This document shows positions 23,055 through 36,114 of a stretch of 64,000 bases of DNA, in pieces. Source of the stretch: Ottelia alismoides. Taxonomy: Eukaryota > Streptophyta > Magnoliopsida > Alismatales > Hydrocharitaceae. Where the stretch lies: NCBI GenBank assembly GCA_037367405.1, contig JAZKJV010009784.1, positions 1,302,001-1,366,000 on the forward strand, read 5' to 3'. The position numbers were made by a program, and so were the translations under genes. Under the pieces are notes generated by a model. That model saw only the letters and a list, made by a program, of their open reading frames with translations. It was not told where the DNA came from and did not search any database. Each line of letters opens with the position of its first letter. The first letter of the stretch is position 1.

Positions 23055-25287
23055 TTTTTAACACTTTTTAGTATTTTCTAAGTCAAACAAGGACAGAATG
23101 TGCTCTTTTGCTTTTTGATAAATAGTTAAAATTACCTAAAATGCAAATCTAATTATGTGAACTGAAAGTACATCATAGAAGGCATCTAATCCTATTTTTG
23201 CATAATTTTTGGAGCATGGATGATATTTTTTATTAATGAAATACAAACACAAAAATTAATGAACTCTAAAGGGTATTCTGGCAATTAAAAATAAAGTCAT
23301 GTGCTACTGTGCAAAATATCCAAAATATTACTATTAATATTTAAACTTTAAAGACTAAATGGATATACATAAAAGAGAAAGGGTGTTCCTGCAAAATTAC
23401 CACCCCATGTGGGATGGTACATGAGGTGACGTGGACTGGACCTATATGTAATATAAAATAGAACCACGGGGTTCCTTACAAAAGTTTTACACTTATTAAT
23501 TATTTTATGGGATTGAAATGAAATGAAACAAAAATGGGGGTAAAGTATGCAAATTACCCCCAAAGCATGGATCTGGTGGCTCTGATCATCTCACTAATCC
23601 ATGTGTCATCCTCTATGCGCATGATACAGCTTTGCATCTGACACTTAAGATTAGATCATGCACAAGGATCTAACGGAGGAGGTGTGGTCTAATCAGATAT
23701 CAACTACACCTTCTGGAGAATGGATCTTGATTCAATGGTAGACAAGGCAGGTGGAGGAACTTCAGAAGAACTCACCCAAGGTGAGATTTGATCTGCTACT
23801 GCTTACACCACTGACCTCCTTGTGCACCTCCAGTTGACTCGCCTTGTTCTTACTACCTCGACAAAGCTTCCCAAACCTCCAAGTGGGAGCAGAGCTCAAG
23901 GAGCCCTGGAGGTCAATGTCTTTGACGAGGTTCCTAGAAGGGGTTCTTGAGTTGATTCAGCCCACAGAATCGCTCCTCCAGTAACTACCTACAAAAAGTT
24001 AAAAAAGAGAATCAGGTGAGGCTAACTAGTCTATTATTGATGGATGGTAGGGTGAAAAAGGATGAGGTGATGAGGTCCGGTGAGGGGTGATAAAAAGGAC
24101 CTCGACAGTGCCAGAATTGGAAGGATCTGGGTGGCTTATGGGTTGTGGAAGTGGATAAATAATAGGGGGAAAATGGAATGGTTGGTACTGGTCGAAGATA
24201 AGGTTTCATCGTGAAACAAAATGGTCGGAGCTCGGAAGCTCTGACGAAGGCTAAAATCCTAATACAAGATTAAATAGGTGATTAAAACACAAAATAAAAT
24301 CATACATAGAACCTATGTCTACAATGAATATAAAGACCAAGAAAATCGAACCTCGAGCGACATTGGCTGTGAGATGGGATACCTCACGACGAGGTGCCGA
24401 AGATGTGGAAATCAATCCTAAACCACTTCCTTAATCCGACCAAGTGTTGGGAAAATTCCCCGTCACAAAGCTCAAGCTCTGGAGCACAAAAGGAGAAGAA
24501 TAAAGGGAGGCAAGGGGATTCTGAAAATCTGAGGAAGGAGGAGACGGAGCTTTTATAACAGTGACGGGAAGAGGGTAAAGATTGAGATGGTCAGCTCTAT
24601 GTATTGATGCATTCCTCAAGGAAAAGATCTGGTGTGATAGAGCAATGAATGAGGAGAAAAAGTGGAGAAGGAAAAAATCTAAGAAAAAGGGTCAAACGTG
24701 AGGTCCTGACAGGCCTACATCCTGGGTCATGGAGTTGACCGAGGTTAACAGGTGGTGTGACCTAATTGATCCACGTCACCCACAAAAAGACAAAACTGTA
24801 ATTAAAATCGAAAATGATTAAAAATAATTAATAAATTATTTATTTATTTTAAAAAAAATAATTTATTTCATATTTTTAATATGATTATATTTTGTTTTCA
24901 TAAGTTGATTTTGTTATGAGTTACTTTTAGGGTTTTATTTATAAGTTTATTTACCTATGTTTTATATATTTTATTTTTATTTTTTAGTTTTGATTTCATT
25001 ATTTTATTTTCTTAATTTATGTAATTATAACTTATTTATACACGTAAATATATTTTTTATTGTATTTTTTATGTATTTTGTACACTTAAATAAATATGTA
25101 TACTTATTTTATAGGAATAAGTATTGTATATTCATCTGTGTATTTTTATATCTAAGTTATTTCATTGAATTTTTTATGGTTTTATTTTATTTATATTTTT
25201 AATAGAATATAATTAATATTTTGAAAGGTACAGAAATATAAAATGAATACAAGAATAAAAGATTAGAAGAATAATTTCCCCTGTTAT

Positions 25288-25335
25288 TTATATATATATA
25301 TATATATATGTATATGTATGTATGTATGTATGTAT
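25288..25335. repeat. TA / TATG microsatellite
   Basis: About ten TA repeats run into TATG/TGTA repeats inside LTR-A. The right LTR lacks it. Confidence 0.8.
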
Positions 25336-25578
25336 ATGGTATAATAGAGGTCCAAAATCTATCTTTTGCATCTTAACTCCAAATTAAGTGAAACCACATT
25401 AATTAAATAGATTATTAGGTGCTATACAATCAAAGTGATTTTGATACATTTTGAGTTCTTATGGAGAATATATGGGTCTCGGAAGTTTGGATTTTAGATT
25501 CTTATTTAGAGGATAAAACGTATACTATGTATCATTTTTGTGTGAAATCAATTTTCAATTTTTATATATATTTTTATC

Positions 25579-26530
25579 TACACCAAGCAAACAATGCCTA
25601 AAAAATTTTTCGATTCTCCTGGTTTTTTTAAGTCCAAAAACTGGGGAGCTAACAAAAAAGCCGATGCGCGATCAAACACGATGATGCATGCATAGTAAGA
25701 AATGCGTACCTGACTCCATCTCTCTACATGCAGGGTGATCCGCGCATAAAATAAATACTGAAAGTAAACTACCTATATGATGCACGAAGAAATCGGCCTT
25801 AGACGAAGCAAGTTCTACACGATAAGCACAATAGTCAGCTAATCAAACCAAGTCCTGAGTCCGATCTTGGGAACCACTCGGTGTCCGTCACAACGGATCC
25901 TGCACGCACTGTATGTGGTTCCTCATGGCATGTGGACTCGAGCCTAATTAATCTGACTTCTTATTTGTGAATTAATTAATTATGTCCAATTATCGATATA
26001 TAGGAGCAGGCAGATAATTAGGTTTGCCCTTAATTAATTACGTCACAGTCACAAAAACTCCTACGTCTACGGGCTAAATCCTTCGAAAATCAGATAAGCA
26101 GTAAATAAATCGATGAAAACCAAAAAAAACCGCGGTGAGGTCCCCCAAGCACAGCGGTGCTCGACGAAACAGACCCCGAAGCATTCACCAAGTCTGAAAG
26201 TCTCTGTCCTATATTATTACAATAATAATGTGCGGGAATAAAATCTAAGCTAACTAAACTACACTACAGCTCCCCATACTTCTGCTCTGGCTCTCCTACG
26301 CTCTCCTGCGGCTCGATGCAGAAACGAGACGCCTCCAAGTCCCGCAGGTGCCTCGGCTCTCCGATGAAAGCTGCCCTCGATCGTCAGGCCCTCGCAAGAA
26401 AGTCAGAAACAGAGAATGTGTCAATCCAACAGTTATTATAAAATAAACTGGAATGGAAATAAATGCAGAAGAGAAATGCAAGTAAAAATAAAAGTCGAAA
26501 AAGAAAGGGAAAAACCGACTACTAAGTCAT
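25579..26530 (-). mobile_element. Leader fragment of gypsy element B
   Basis: This lies immediately downstream (minus strand) of the decayed PBS at 26531-26550, so it is the 5' untranslated internal region of element B. It is non-coding. Its left edge is an abrupt junction with LTR-A at 25578/25579, best read as a deletion breakpoint. Confidence 0.55.
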
Positions 26531-26550
26531 GCTCCCCAGCAATGACACCA
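26531..26550 (-). other. Primer-binding site of element B (decayed, tRNA-Asp type)
   Basis: The minus strand reads TGGTGTCATTGCTGGGG(AGC) against the tRNA-Asp complement TGGCGCCGTTGCCGGGG. All four differences are C-to-T or G-to-A, as expected from decay of methylated cytosines. It lies three bases from the LTR-B end. Confidence 0.75.
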
Positions 26551-26553
26551 TTC

Positions 26554-29500
26554 TGATGACACACCTGAACGACTAAGGTAAAAAGGTACCTCAGGTCGTT
26601 GCGAACTCAACCACTCAGGGATAATTCAATCAAGAAAAGAAAGACCACCAAGTATAAAAATCAACACATCAAGCAAACAATAGCGGTCTAGATAATTTAT
26701 TTTACCTGATATAGCTACCAGAGTAGAACACAAGGAGCACGGTATGCCTAGACTACGAAGTAGTCAGAAATCCAAGAAGCAAATATTTTTGGTGGATTTT
26801 ATGTTTTTTAAATTTTTTGTAGTTTTTAATATAAGGAAAAAGTAGAAAAACACTCACAAACTCTCATACCAACAATTATTTAACACATCAAAAATGCTCA
26901 GAAAATTCTAATAAAAATATTTTTGGGTTTTAGAAATATTCAGATGTTTTTGTTAAATTTTTTGGATTTTCTGATTTTTAGTTTATTTTCTAAAAAAGAA
27001 ACTAGGTCAAAAATGCTAAACAATGTACAGCTAAGATCTAAAGGCAAGATAAAAAAACTTAAAATGCCTATAAAATCCGAACAACAACTTTATGCAAAAC
27101 TATAGACTAAAAACTAACTACAGAAGAAGAAAACATATTTTTTTCTGAATTTTTAATGATTTTTATATGATTTTTAATGTTTTCAATTCTTGTGGGTTTT
27201 ATAAAAGCAAATACAACAAAAATTAGACACAATAAAAAACAAATCAAAACCAACACACAGCAATTTTTTTAGAATTTTTAAAGGGTTTTTAGTATTTTTA
27301 GTTTATTTTCATAAATAAACAGTAGAGATTTTTAGGGTTTTTGAATTTTAAAAATGCTAAATAACAACAAAAAGCAACCAAAAAATTATAGAAATTCCTA
27401 CACTATGACAGGAGCCATATATCAAAATTTCATAAATTTTGGATAAAGTTTGCTATTTATTCAAAATAACATAAGGCACACAGCACACAGGGACCCAAAT
27501 GCAATTATTTAAAAATCATCAGCCAAACAATAACACTTGGAAAGAGTACAGGGCTAGATTTGCAAAAAGTCCATATCCGCATGAGGGCCGCACGTGAAGC
27601 AAGCAGGCAATGGTATAAGTGCAAATACAAAAAATAAAACTTCAATTGATAACAACAATATAGTCCAAGATTCGAAATGCAAATAACCCAAGGTGTCACG
27701 TGATGGATCGCGTGCTACACAAATAGAGGGACTAAATTGCAAATAAAAGAAGCATAGGGTTTGAAGTGTAAATTATCCAAACTAAGCACAACGACTAAAA
27801 ATATTTACAGGACTAATGCTGAAATGTAATAGGTAGCAGGGCATAACAAATTACCCTTCTTATTATAGATCCAACAGCTGAATAGGTCCTCACTTAAGAT
27901 CGGACGGTCAAGAGTTGCGAATACCGGTTCGGCGATGGACGGGTGAGATCTGATCCTCAGATGGATCCAACGACGACGATCCCCAAATAACGAATGTCAG
28001 AGATTAGAACTGGAGAAGATGTCTCGATCTGACGGTGGAGGAGTCCTCTGGAAGAACAGCGAAGAACTCATCGCCGGCGAGTTTCGCTCGATCGATACAA
28101 GCTATGGGGACTCCTCCGAAACTGTTATGATGGGGAAAAGGAAGCTGGTGACAATCCACAGTTGTAGGGATGCTCCGATGAGGCCGGGGACGTCTGAAAT
28201 GGCCCTATGATGCTTGGGACCTGGAGCTGATGTGCTCTTAAATCTAAATCTCCAGATGAGGTTCTTTCGATGTTGCACCTGCAGATGAATCACTGGGTCG
28301 AGGGCAAAGTGCCTCGGCCCATTAGTACGTGAAATGGGTGAAAGGCGAGGCAGAGCGTGGCCCTTCGGCGAAGCGACGGCGGAGGAGGGCTCAATCCCCG
28401 TTCCTGGGTGAACGGGGGAAGCGAATGGGTGTAGAATATGGGGAGGAGTCTGATGGACGTGCTTGGATTGTCGGAATAACTAAACGATGATTCGATCACA
28501 GTGCAATCAAACCAAGAACAAAATCTGCCCGACCTCCAAATTCTTGAATTAAACGCGAGGAGGAATCAGGGTTACCTAATGGATATTGTCGTCCGGGATG
28601 AAGGTCACGGAACTTCGGGGGTCTTTGCCTCGATGAATTGATGCGTCCAGAGGCTGGAGCCCACCTCGCGACGGAGCACGGCGATGAAGCTCACTGGACC
28701 TAGGGCTAGACACCTCGAAACCTGACTCTAACGCTCTCCCTCTCTTGTTGTCACTAAAGGAAGAAGATGGAGCTCCCAAGAAACGAGGGCAATGGCCGAA
28801 GATCTGGAAGAAGTTGCAGCTCCAAGAGACTATATACCCAGCAGGGTCCGAGAAGATGGGAGCAAGGGTGCACAATCCAAGGAACGGATCCCTAATGACG
28901 ACATCGGGCGAGTATCGTGGATCATACCTTGGTAATCGGACCATCTAATCGAGGGAAATGGTGGACGGATCGGTTCAGGAAAAATCGACGAAGATCAGGC
29001 AAAAATCGGATCCACGAAGGACAGAGGTCCAAAGGGGGCAGTTGACCGAGGTCAACCTTCCCCCGTGGACCAATCAGAAATCAGCAGGGTCAAAATTATT
29101 TATAAAATAATTGAAAATAGAAAACAATTTTATTTTAAAATATGTTCAACATGAAAAATGTCCCTTATTTTCCAAAACTATTTTTTGTGATTTTTATTTA
29201 TAAATTTTACGAAAAATAAATTAAGGTATATACATTATATTACATTATATACATGTATAAAATACTTTTTAATTTTTATTTTTATTTTTATTTTATTTTA
29301 TTTGTGTATAAATACCCCAATTTTATATTTTATTTATTTACAACATAAAATTTGGAGTATAAAATATTTTTTATTTAATTTTTATGAGTTATTTACAAAT
29401 GTTAAATAAATATGGATATGATACATATATACATGTATTATGTACAAATATGTAGAGAGAAATTATTTTATTTTAATTTTGTTTTTCTAATTTTTATGTT

Positions 29501-29873
29501 TTACTTTCAGAAATATATACAAGGTAATATAAACTTCTTTTTATTTTGTTTTTTTTGAAAATAAAATATCTATATGCATAGAGGGACTATGTACAAGGTA
29601 GAGTGGCCCCATCTCTCTACTTATTTTATTTGGCGATCAGGCTCATATTGGGCCTTCTCTTGGGTTTAGGTCACTCAATATTTATTCTAAATATTTCCCT
29701 CTTTTTATTTTATTATTTATTCTTTTATTTTTTGAAAAAATACGTGCTAGTTATTGATATTTACGAATGCATGCTTATTGGTAACTCATTATATTTACAA
29801 CTATATACATGATGTTTTGCTAAGATTTTTAGCTAAAATAAAAGAATAAAGAGTGATGAATGGGGATTCATCA
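26554..29873 (-). repeat. LTR-B (5' LTR of gypsy element B, 3320 bp)
   Basis: On the minus strand it starts TGATGAATCCCC and ends GTCATCA next to the PBS. The start resembles LTR-A, LTR-C and LTR-D starts, so these are related families. It has the same layout: AT-rich outer parts and a GC-richer centre (27900-29090). No gene; the short frames in the centre have no domain. Confidence 0.75.
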
Positions 29874-30409
29874 ATATACAAAGATCAAGAAGGTAGAAAG
29901 TGAAACTTCTTGTACGACCATTGAGGAATGGATCTCACATGGTTTTGGTTGATATCAGGGTCATCAACAGACACAAAGGATCGACCTGATGAAGATCCAC
30001 AATGGTCTCAAAGAAGAAAGGCACAAACTGGTAAGTGGAAGTAGTTTGGTCATGGTCAGCCTAGGAAGTATATGTTAGGTCATAATCGAAAGGCCTGAAT
30101 TCCTTGGAAAGACGTAAGTTCAATTTGGCTTATGTTGTCTCTAATAAATCTCCCCTCTGCTTTAAAGTTTATATAGTGTAAATACCATGGATGTCATCAA
30201 TACATTACCACACACTAGAAGAGGGAACTCCAAAGTTTATGCTTTCCGAGTTTTACTCACCAGAGAGGAATCATGGGGTCTCAGAATCATCCATCATAAA
30301 GCAAACATCGGTGATATCAGCATCAAAATCATAGTCCTTAGGATCAGCTAACATGTGTACACTCACATCAGATGTAGGTCTCTAGTTATTGGTGGTGTAG
30401 TTATCAATA
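29874..30409 (-). other. Element A internal region downstream of protease, no recognisable domain
   Basis: In a complete element reverse transcriptase would follow here on the minus strand. No RT motif is visible, and the LTR of element B begins at 29873, so pol was lost. Confidence 0.5.
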
Positions 30410-31000
30410 CATCAATACCGACCTCATAGCGAAAGCCAATATCTCCATATTTATAATAAATAACGGCTCTCGTGGAGGCGAGAAAAGGTTGTTCTAGGAT
30501 GATTGGAGGAAGCTCCACATGGGTGGGGTCTCCATGGGCACTACAACAAAGTCAACAGTGAATATCATGCCCTAGATCTGAATGACAACATTTTCTACAA
30601 TACCCTTTGGCCTCTTTATTGATCCATTAGTACTGGCAAATCATCCTGGTCTTCTAGAGAGGCCATAGATGAATAGACTGTACCAATGAGAAGGGTATTA
30701 TATTGATCGAAGCACCACCGTCAAGGAGAGTATTATCACATGAATAGTCAGAGATGGTGCAACTCACAAGGGGTGTAACAGTGTTCTCTTTCCTAGTGTA
30801 TGGACAGTGTGTGAAGGCGTGGGCAGTGGCCATGGTCAAAATGTGTCTCTTGGATCTGCTCCTTTGCTTTCTCTTCTTGGGTTTAGGAGCAAATAATTGG
30901 GTCATGGCCTGGCGAAGTGAGGCCTCAATAATCTCGTGAATAGATTCCACCACTTCAGGTTCAGTCAACAGTTTTTAATATGTTGGATCTCCTCCATACA
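30410..31000 (-). pseudogene. Athila-like gypsy retropepsin of element A
   Basis: An open stretch at 30654-30968 carries the aspartic protease signature LLDGGASINIIPFSL (catalytic D in DGGAS), preceded by a basic region KPKKRKQRSRSKR. Further along the minus strand (30420-30640), weak remains of the conserved protease end (DFVVVPME) are visible through stops. The protease would cut the Gag-Pol polyprotein. The family motif is close to that of element D (DSGTSINLLPFSL). Stops and the missing pol make it non-functional. Confidence 0.75.
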
Positions 31001-32908
31001 AGGGAAGAGATTATAATCATATTCTACACTAGGAAGACTAAGAGCAATATGTATACTGTCATCTTTAGGGTCAATGGTGGGAACTATGGTGAATGTGAGT
31101 GTGGTCAAAGGATCCGGTAAGTGTGACCTCTCCTCACATGCTAACTCGACTAGGTATCTCCTGGATTTCTTATTTTTAACTTTTTCTCATTTTTTGTATT
31201 TTGGGCAATTGTAAGCTCTCATGCGTGTCCTCAAATGAATACATATCATCATATGGTGAAGCATCAATGTGGCTCTTTATTTAGACTAGGGAGGTCGTCA
31301 ATCATTTGATTCATTTTATCCACTAACCGGTCATGTACTCAAGAGAAAACTTTATGAGAGGTGACTCCAAAATCTTAGTATCGGGTGGGTGGAATTTAGG
31401 GAAATGTGAGGATGGTTGTGGTGGGTAAAACTCAAAATCGGATGCCAGGAATAGTGGATTGGGTGGATATGTACAAAAAGAAGAGTCGGGAGCAAAATCC
31501 TCCTAGAAAAATGGAGGTGGACCAGTTGGAGGGTACCAGGGATCCATAAAGTTTTGATAAAAATAACTCCAGTCGGCCACCTCCGAAATAAAAGAAAATA
31601 ATCGGGAGAACACAAAGGTCAAATTAAGATATGTAGAGAAAAAGGCGCAAATATGCAGATAAGATCTAATATACACACAAACAAACACAAAAAAATATAC
31701 ACAAAACAAACCATTCAATCTGCCTATTCAACACAATGAGGACCGTGAAAGTTTTGTCTTTTTATCTTTTCAACTTTAGAGTAATGTGATAAACATAAAG
31801 TTGTATAAGCACGTAGGTAGGCTTGGGATTGGGGCACTAATCCTTATTGTGTAAATAATGAAATGCAAATACAATTAGGGGGTACTCTCCCCAATACAAA
31901 GATTTTTCTTTTTAATTTTAGGTTCGAGTTAACTTAGCAGTCCCAATTTTATTGGTTATCACTTTTTTTGGATTTTTAATAAAAATGTGTGAACCTAATG
32001 AGGAGTCAATTCCTTTAGATCTTATGTGTTCAAAATCAAAGAGGGAGCGAAAAAGCAATGCAAGGTGAAAATAATGATGAATGCTACGTAGAAATGTTCA
32101 CCTTTCCTACAACTCTCTTCATGCAAGGATGCTAAGTATAATTGAAACCTATCTATATGCGATGCCAAGCCGATGTAATTTCCCTAGACAAAATATGGTA
32201 TTAGCGTAAAGCACCAAATGTTAATTATCTAGAAGAGAAATCTAAGGCCCAGTCTTGGAAAGCTCTCAGCTCCCACCACAGTGGGTCCTATAAGTGATGT
32301 ATGAGGTTTCTTGGGGTACGTGATCTCAGGTCCAAATAATCAACAATTTGATTTGACTAAGTTCAAGCATGAATCTATATGTACATGAAAATATAATTAA
32401 GTGTTTGGACCTAATCTATCATTAAGAAATATTATAATTAGGGCTTAGTCAACAAAATAAATAAAATAAAATCGTGAAATAAATGGAAAAAAGCGAAGAA
32501 AACATGACAAAAATATACAAGGCCCTCAAGTGAACAATCACTCAAGCAGTGGACCTTGTGAAGTGTCAGACTCCTTGGAGAGTCCAAATTATTATAATTA
32601 TAGTATCTCCCTCACTTAAAATTAAAAATAAAATAAAATAAAAGGCAGATGGAGCTATCTTCGAAATTTCCTCAATTTCTCTCATGTTTCTCTCTATAGT
32701 CGGCTAGGTCATGAAGCGGACACCTCATTTCGAGGGATTTATTGAATTTCCTCAGAAATCTTCTCTTGATCCACGATCCTTCGTAACAAGATCAAACAAG
32801 AAGAGTGATTAGACATATCAACAATAATATAAAATAAAATGAAAAAGAAATAAAGAGATAAATGGACAAGAAAGATGAAATAGACAAAGATCCAATCTAT
32901 GTGGCATT
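31001..32908 (-). other. Element A gag remnant and leader
   Basis: Between the protease and the PBS the minus strand shows a proline-rich piece around 31350-31560 (DPWYPPTGPPPFF, PPQPSSHFPKF), probably a Gag terminal region. Similar proline-rich sequence occurs in element C near 61800. The usual capsid core is not seen. From about 31750 to 32908 the sequence is leader without coding features. Confidence 0.45.
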
Positions 32909-32928
32909 GCTCCCCGGCAACAGTGCCA
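32909..32928 (-). other. Primer-binding site of element A (tRNA-Asp type)
   Basis: The minus strand reads TGGCACTGTTGCCGGGG(AGC), two transitions away from the complement of plant tRNA-Asp. It lies two bases from the LTR. A tRNA-Asp primer is typical of Athila-type gypsy elements. Confidence 0.85.
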
Positions 32929-32930
32929 TT

Positions 32931-35896
32931 TGTTGAAGAGGGTTTTGCCAGTGTCTAAAAATTATCCTCACTGAAAAGCGAAGACAAAAATGTCGCTGAG
33001 GCAACCGCTCATGAAACCCTGATTCAAAAAACAATTAACCCATAAATAGATGTAGCAATGCAAATAAAAATGTTTGCAGTTAAAATTTGTTTTATTTAAC
33101 TCTATAAAATGTGTGTATAGTATAAGTACGTAGAGTGTACAACACATAAGCAAATGGTAGATTGGGCAAATTAGTACGTAAAATTTGTTATCCTTCTTGT
33201 CTGTTTATTAATCTTTTTATGTGGATTAGTTTTTATTTTTTAAATTTTTTTAGTTTTATAAATTTTATTTTCTTTTTTATTTTCTGATCTTTTATTTTCT
33301 TTTTTCTTTAAATAGTTAATATAAGAATATATAAGACTATATAAACGATATAAGGTAATATAGAAATAAATAAAACTAAACATAACCAAAATTTTCAAAA
33401 TTAAATATTTTTGTATTTTACATAATTTTCTACTGTTTTTTGGGGAATTTATTACAAATTTTGAGATATTTTTATAGTCAAAAAATATCCCAAAATGGAT
33501 TAAATAAATAGGTTGGATGGTTTGGAATTTAGAAATAGAGAATATAGTTAAAAGTTTCCAAAAATAATTTTTAATTAATATTATATAATAAAAAGATCAT
33601 TACATATAGAAATGACTATTTTTATTTTTTGGGGGGATTTTTTATATTTATAAAGAATTACGGACCTTTATAATTTTTAGTCTTTTTCTTTTTCCACTTT
33701 AAGGACTTTTGGTATGGAGTTGTAAAATACTAAAATAAATAAAATATATCTTGGGGGTATTTTTCGAAACATTTTTATATTTTTTGGTATTTTCTAAGTT
33801 AAATGGGGATAAAATGTGCTCTTTTTATTTTTAAAAAATAATAAAAATGCCTAAAATGTAAATATAATTAGGTGCTATGAAAGTACATGCTATCACGCAT
33901 CTAACCCTATTTTTGCTTAATTTTTTGCACGGAAGATATTTTAATAAATGAAATACAAGCATAAAAATTAATGAACTAGAAAGGGTATTTTCCAATTAAA
34001 AATAAAGTTAGGGGCTATTATGAAAATTATCCAAAATATTACAATTCAAATTTTAAAGACTAAATCGAAATATACAAAGGAACAAGGGTGTCCCTACAAA
34101 ATCACTACCCCATGTGGGACTTCACGTGAGGTGATGTAGACTGAATTCAAATGTAGTATAAAGTAAAACCAGGTAGTTACTTGAAAATATTACAAAAATT
34201 CTAAACTAATTAATTATTTTAGAGGACAAAAACCAAAGTCTAGGGAATACAAATAGCAATAAAACCAAACCTCGAGCGGCACTGACCGCAAGATGAGATA
34301 CTTCATGGCGAGTTTCACAGGAGATGTGGATATCAATCCTAAATTGCATCCTCGATCTGACCAAGTGCTGGGCAAACTCCCTATCACAGAGCTCAAGCCT
34401 TGGAGAGCAAAAGGAGGATAAGAAAGGGAGCCAAGGGGATTCAAAAAATCTGAGGAAGGAGGAGATGAGGCTTTTATACAGGTGACGGGAAGAGGGTAAA
34501 AATCGACGTGGTTAACTCAATGTATCGATGCATTCCTAGAGGAAAAGATCTGGTGTGATAGAGCAATGAGTGAGGATAACAAGTGGAGAAGGAATCTCTC
34601 CAAAAAATGCAACGCACGGGCAGCAAAATTTGAAGATGAAGGGCCAAACGCGAGGTTCTGATAGGCCTACGTCCTGGGTCGGGGAGTTGACCCAGATCAA
34701 TGGGTGGCATGACCTAATTGGTCCACGTCTCCCACGAAAAGACAAAACTGTAACAAAATCGAAAGTAATTCGAAAAATATTGATAAATAATTTATTTAAT
34801 TTTGATTAAAACATAAAAAGTTTATTAATTTATGTAGTATTTTAATATGATTTTTATTTATTTTTATAAGTTGATTTATTATGAGTTACTTTTTAGGGTT
34901 TTATTTATAGGTATATTTACCAATGTTTTATATATTTTATTTTATATTATTGTTTTTTATGTTATTATTTTATTTTCTTCATTTATAATTATAACTTATT
35001 TTTATATACATAAATATATTTTTATTATATTTTTTCTGATATATTTGTATACTAAAATAAATATGCATACTTATTATATAAATATAAGTATTGTATATTC
35101 ATCTCTATGTTTTTATATCTATTTTATTTTATTGAAATTCTTAAGGTTTTATTTTATTTTTATATTGAATGGAAATTAAATAATATTTACAAGGGTATAA
35201 AAATATTAAATTTATACAATAATATAAGAATTAAAAGAATAATTTCCCCTTTTATTTTTATACAAGTATTTTATACAATAGGGGTCCCAAATATAACTTT
35301 TGCATCTTAACTCAAAATTAAGTGAAACCATCTTCATTAAAAAAACTTATTAAAAGTTATATACGATTAAAGGTAATTTTGATACATTTTGGGTTCATAC
35401 GATTAAAGATAAGGGTCTCGAAAGTTTGGATTTTGGATTCTTATTAAAAGTATAAAATGTATATTGTATATCATTTTGTGTGAAACCAATTATATTTTTT
35501 TATATATTTTTATCTGTAACTTCATGTACAAAGTTTCCTTATTATGAGAATAAATAATATAAAATAAAATAGGTTCCAAAATGCAATATTGGACCATAAA
35601 AATTAGGGTTTTTATTGTGTTTTTGAGCCTTATCTCCCCTTATTTTATACTTTATCAGTCTAGTCATCAAGATGCCTAGGTCATGGGGATTAGAGTCTTA
35701 AAAACCTTCGACATTTTATTTCTTTTGCTTCTCTTTTATTTATTCTTTATTTATGCTTTAAACAATGTATTTTATACACCATTTATATAATAATTAATGA
35801 GTCTTAATTTGTATAAAATAATGATATTTACAAGCATTTAGCTAGGGTTTAGAGGCCAAAATGAAATAATAAAGGTGATAAAATGGAGATTCATTA
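32931..35896 (-). repeat. LTR-A, right (5' LTR of element A, 2966 bp)
   Basis: On the minus strand it begins TAATGAATCTCC (TG changed to TA) and ends CTCTTCAACA beside the PBS. It is the counterpart of 21750-25578, with a deletion of about 750 bp near 34220-34260. Its outer 378 bp (35519-35896) are missing from the left copy. Confidence 0.85.
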
Positions 35897-36100
35897 GGAA
35901 TCCAGATGGCATTAAAAGAGCAAACACATGGAAAGGAAATACCACATCATTTGAGTGGTACAAAAGAGTGGTGGCATCATCATCACCAAGGTGGCCTCTA
36001 CTGACAACACTGTTGATCTGCTTACTAAACCTTTAATATGGAAGGTTTTCAACCATCATGTAATGAGCATGGGTTTAACGATTTTTCGTGAATGGTTATG
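35897..36100 (+). pseudogene. Copia RNase H, C-terminal part
   Basis: This continues the RNase H broken at 21749. The usual copia ending is readable: KSKHMERKYHII, TKVASTDNTVDLLTKPL and VFNHHVMSMGL, then a TGA at 36098-36100, with two internal stops. The first codons, GAA TCC AGA TGG CAT, join the AKE codons at 21740, where the family has AKEPRSH. Confidence 0.85.
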
Positions 36101-36114
36101 AGGGCTAGTGGGAG
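36101..36114 (+). other. Copia polypurine tract
   Basis: GGGCTAGTGGGAGA directly after the pol stop. The GTGGGAGAT core followed by TG is the usual copia plus-strand primer and LTR junction. Here the next bases belong to LTR-C, not the copia 3' LTR. Confidence 0.75.

Larger units (their letters stand above)
21750..25578 (-). repeat. LTR-A, left (3' LTR of element A), truncated
   Basis: It matches 32931-35518. It starts TCTTGAAGAG on the plus strand, against TGTTGAAGAG in the other copy. It is longer because it carries a 434-bp organelle-like insert (22621-23054) and keeps about 750 bp around 23520-24340 that the right copy has lost. Similarity stops at 25578, where the right copy goes on for 378 bp more, so this LTR has lost its outer end. 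Confidence 0.82.
21750..35896 (-). mobile_element. Athila-like Ty3/gypsy element A, inserted in copia RNase H
   Basis: The flanks are GGAAC (21745-21749) and GGAAT (35897-35901), a 5-bp target-site duplication with one transition. Removing the insert rejoins copia RNase H in frame. Two LTRs (21750-25578 truncated; 32931-35896) bound an internal region with a tRNA-Asp-type PBS at 32909-32928 and a gypsy protease on the minus strand. Gag core, reverse transcriptase and integrase were not found. The left part is disrupted by LTR, PBS and leader of another gypsy element (25579-29873). It is a non-autonomous relic. Confidence 0.85.

Noticed and set aside
34847..35179. 110-codon hydrophobic frame that looks like a membrane protein
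   Set aside because: Translation of AT-rich LTR sequence gives F/I/Y runs by composition alone.
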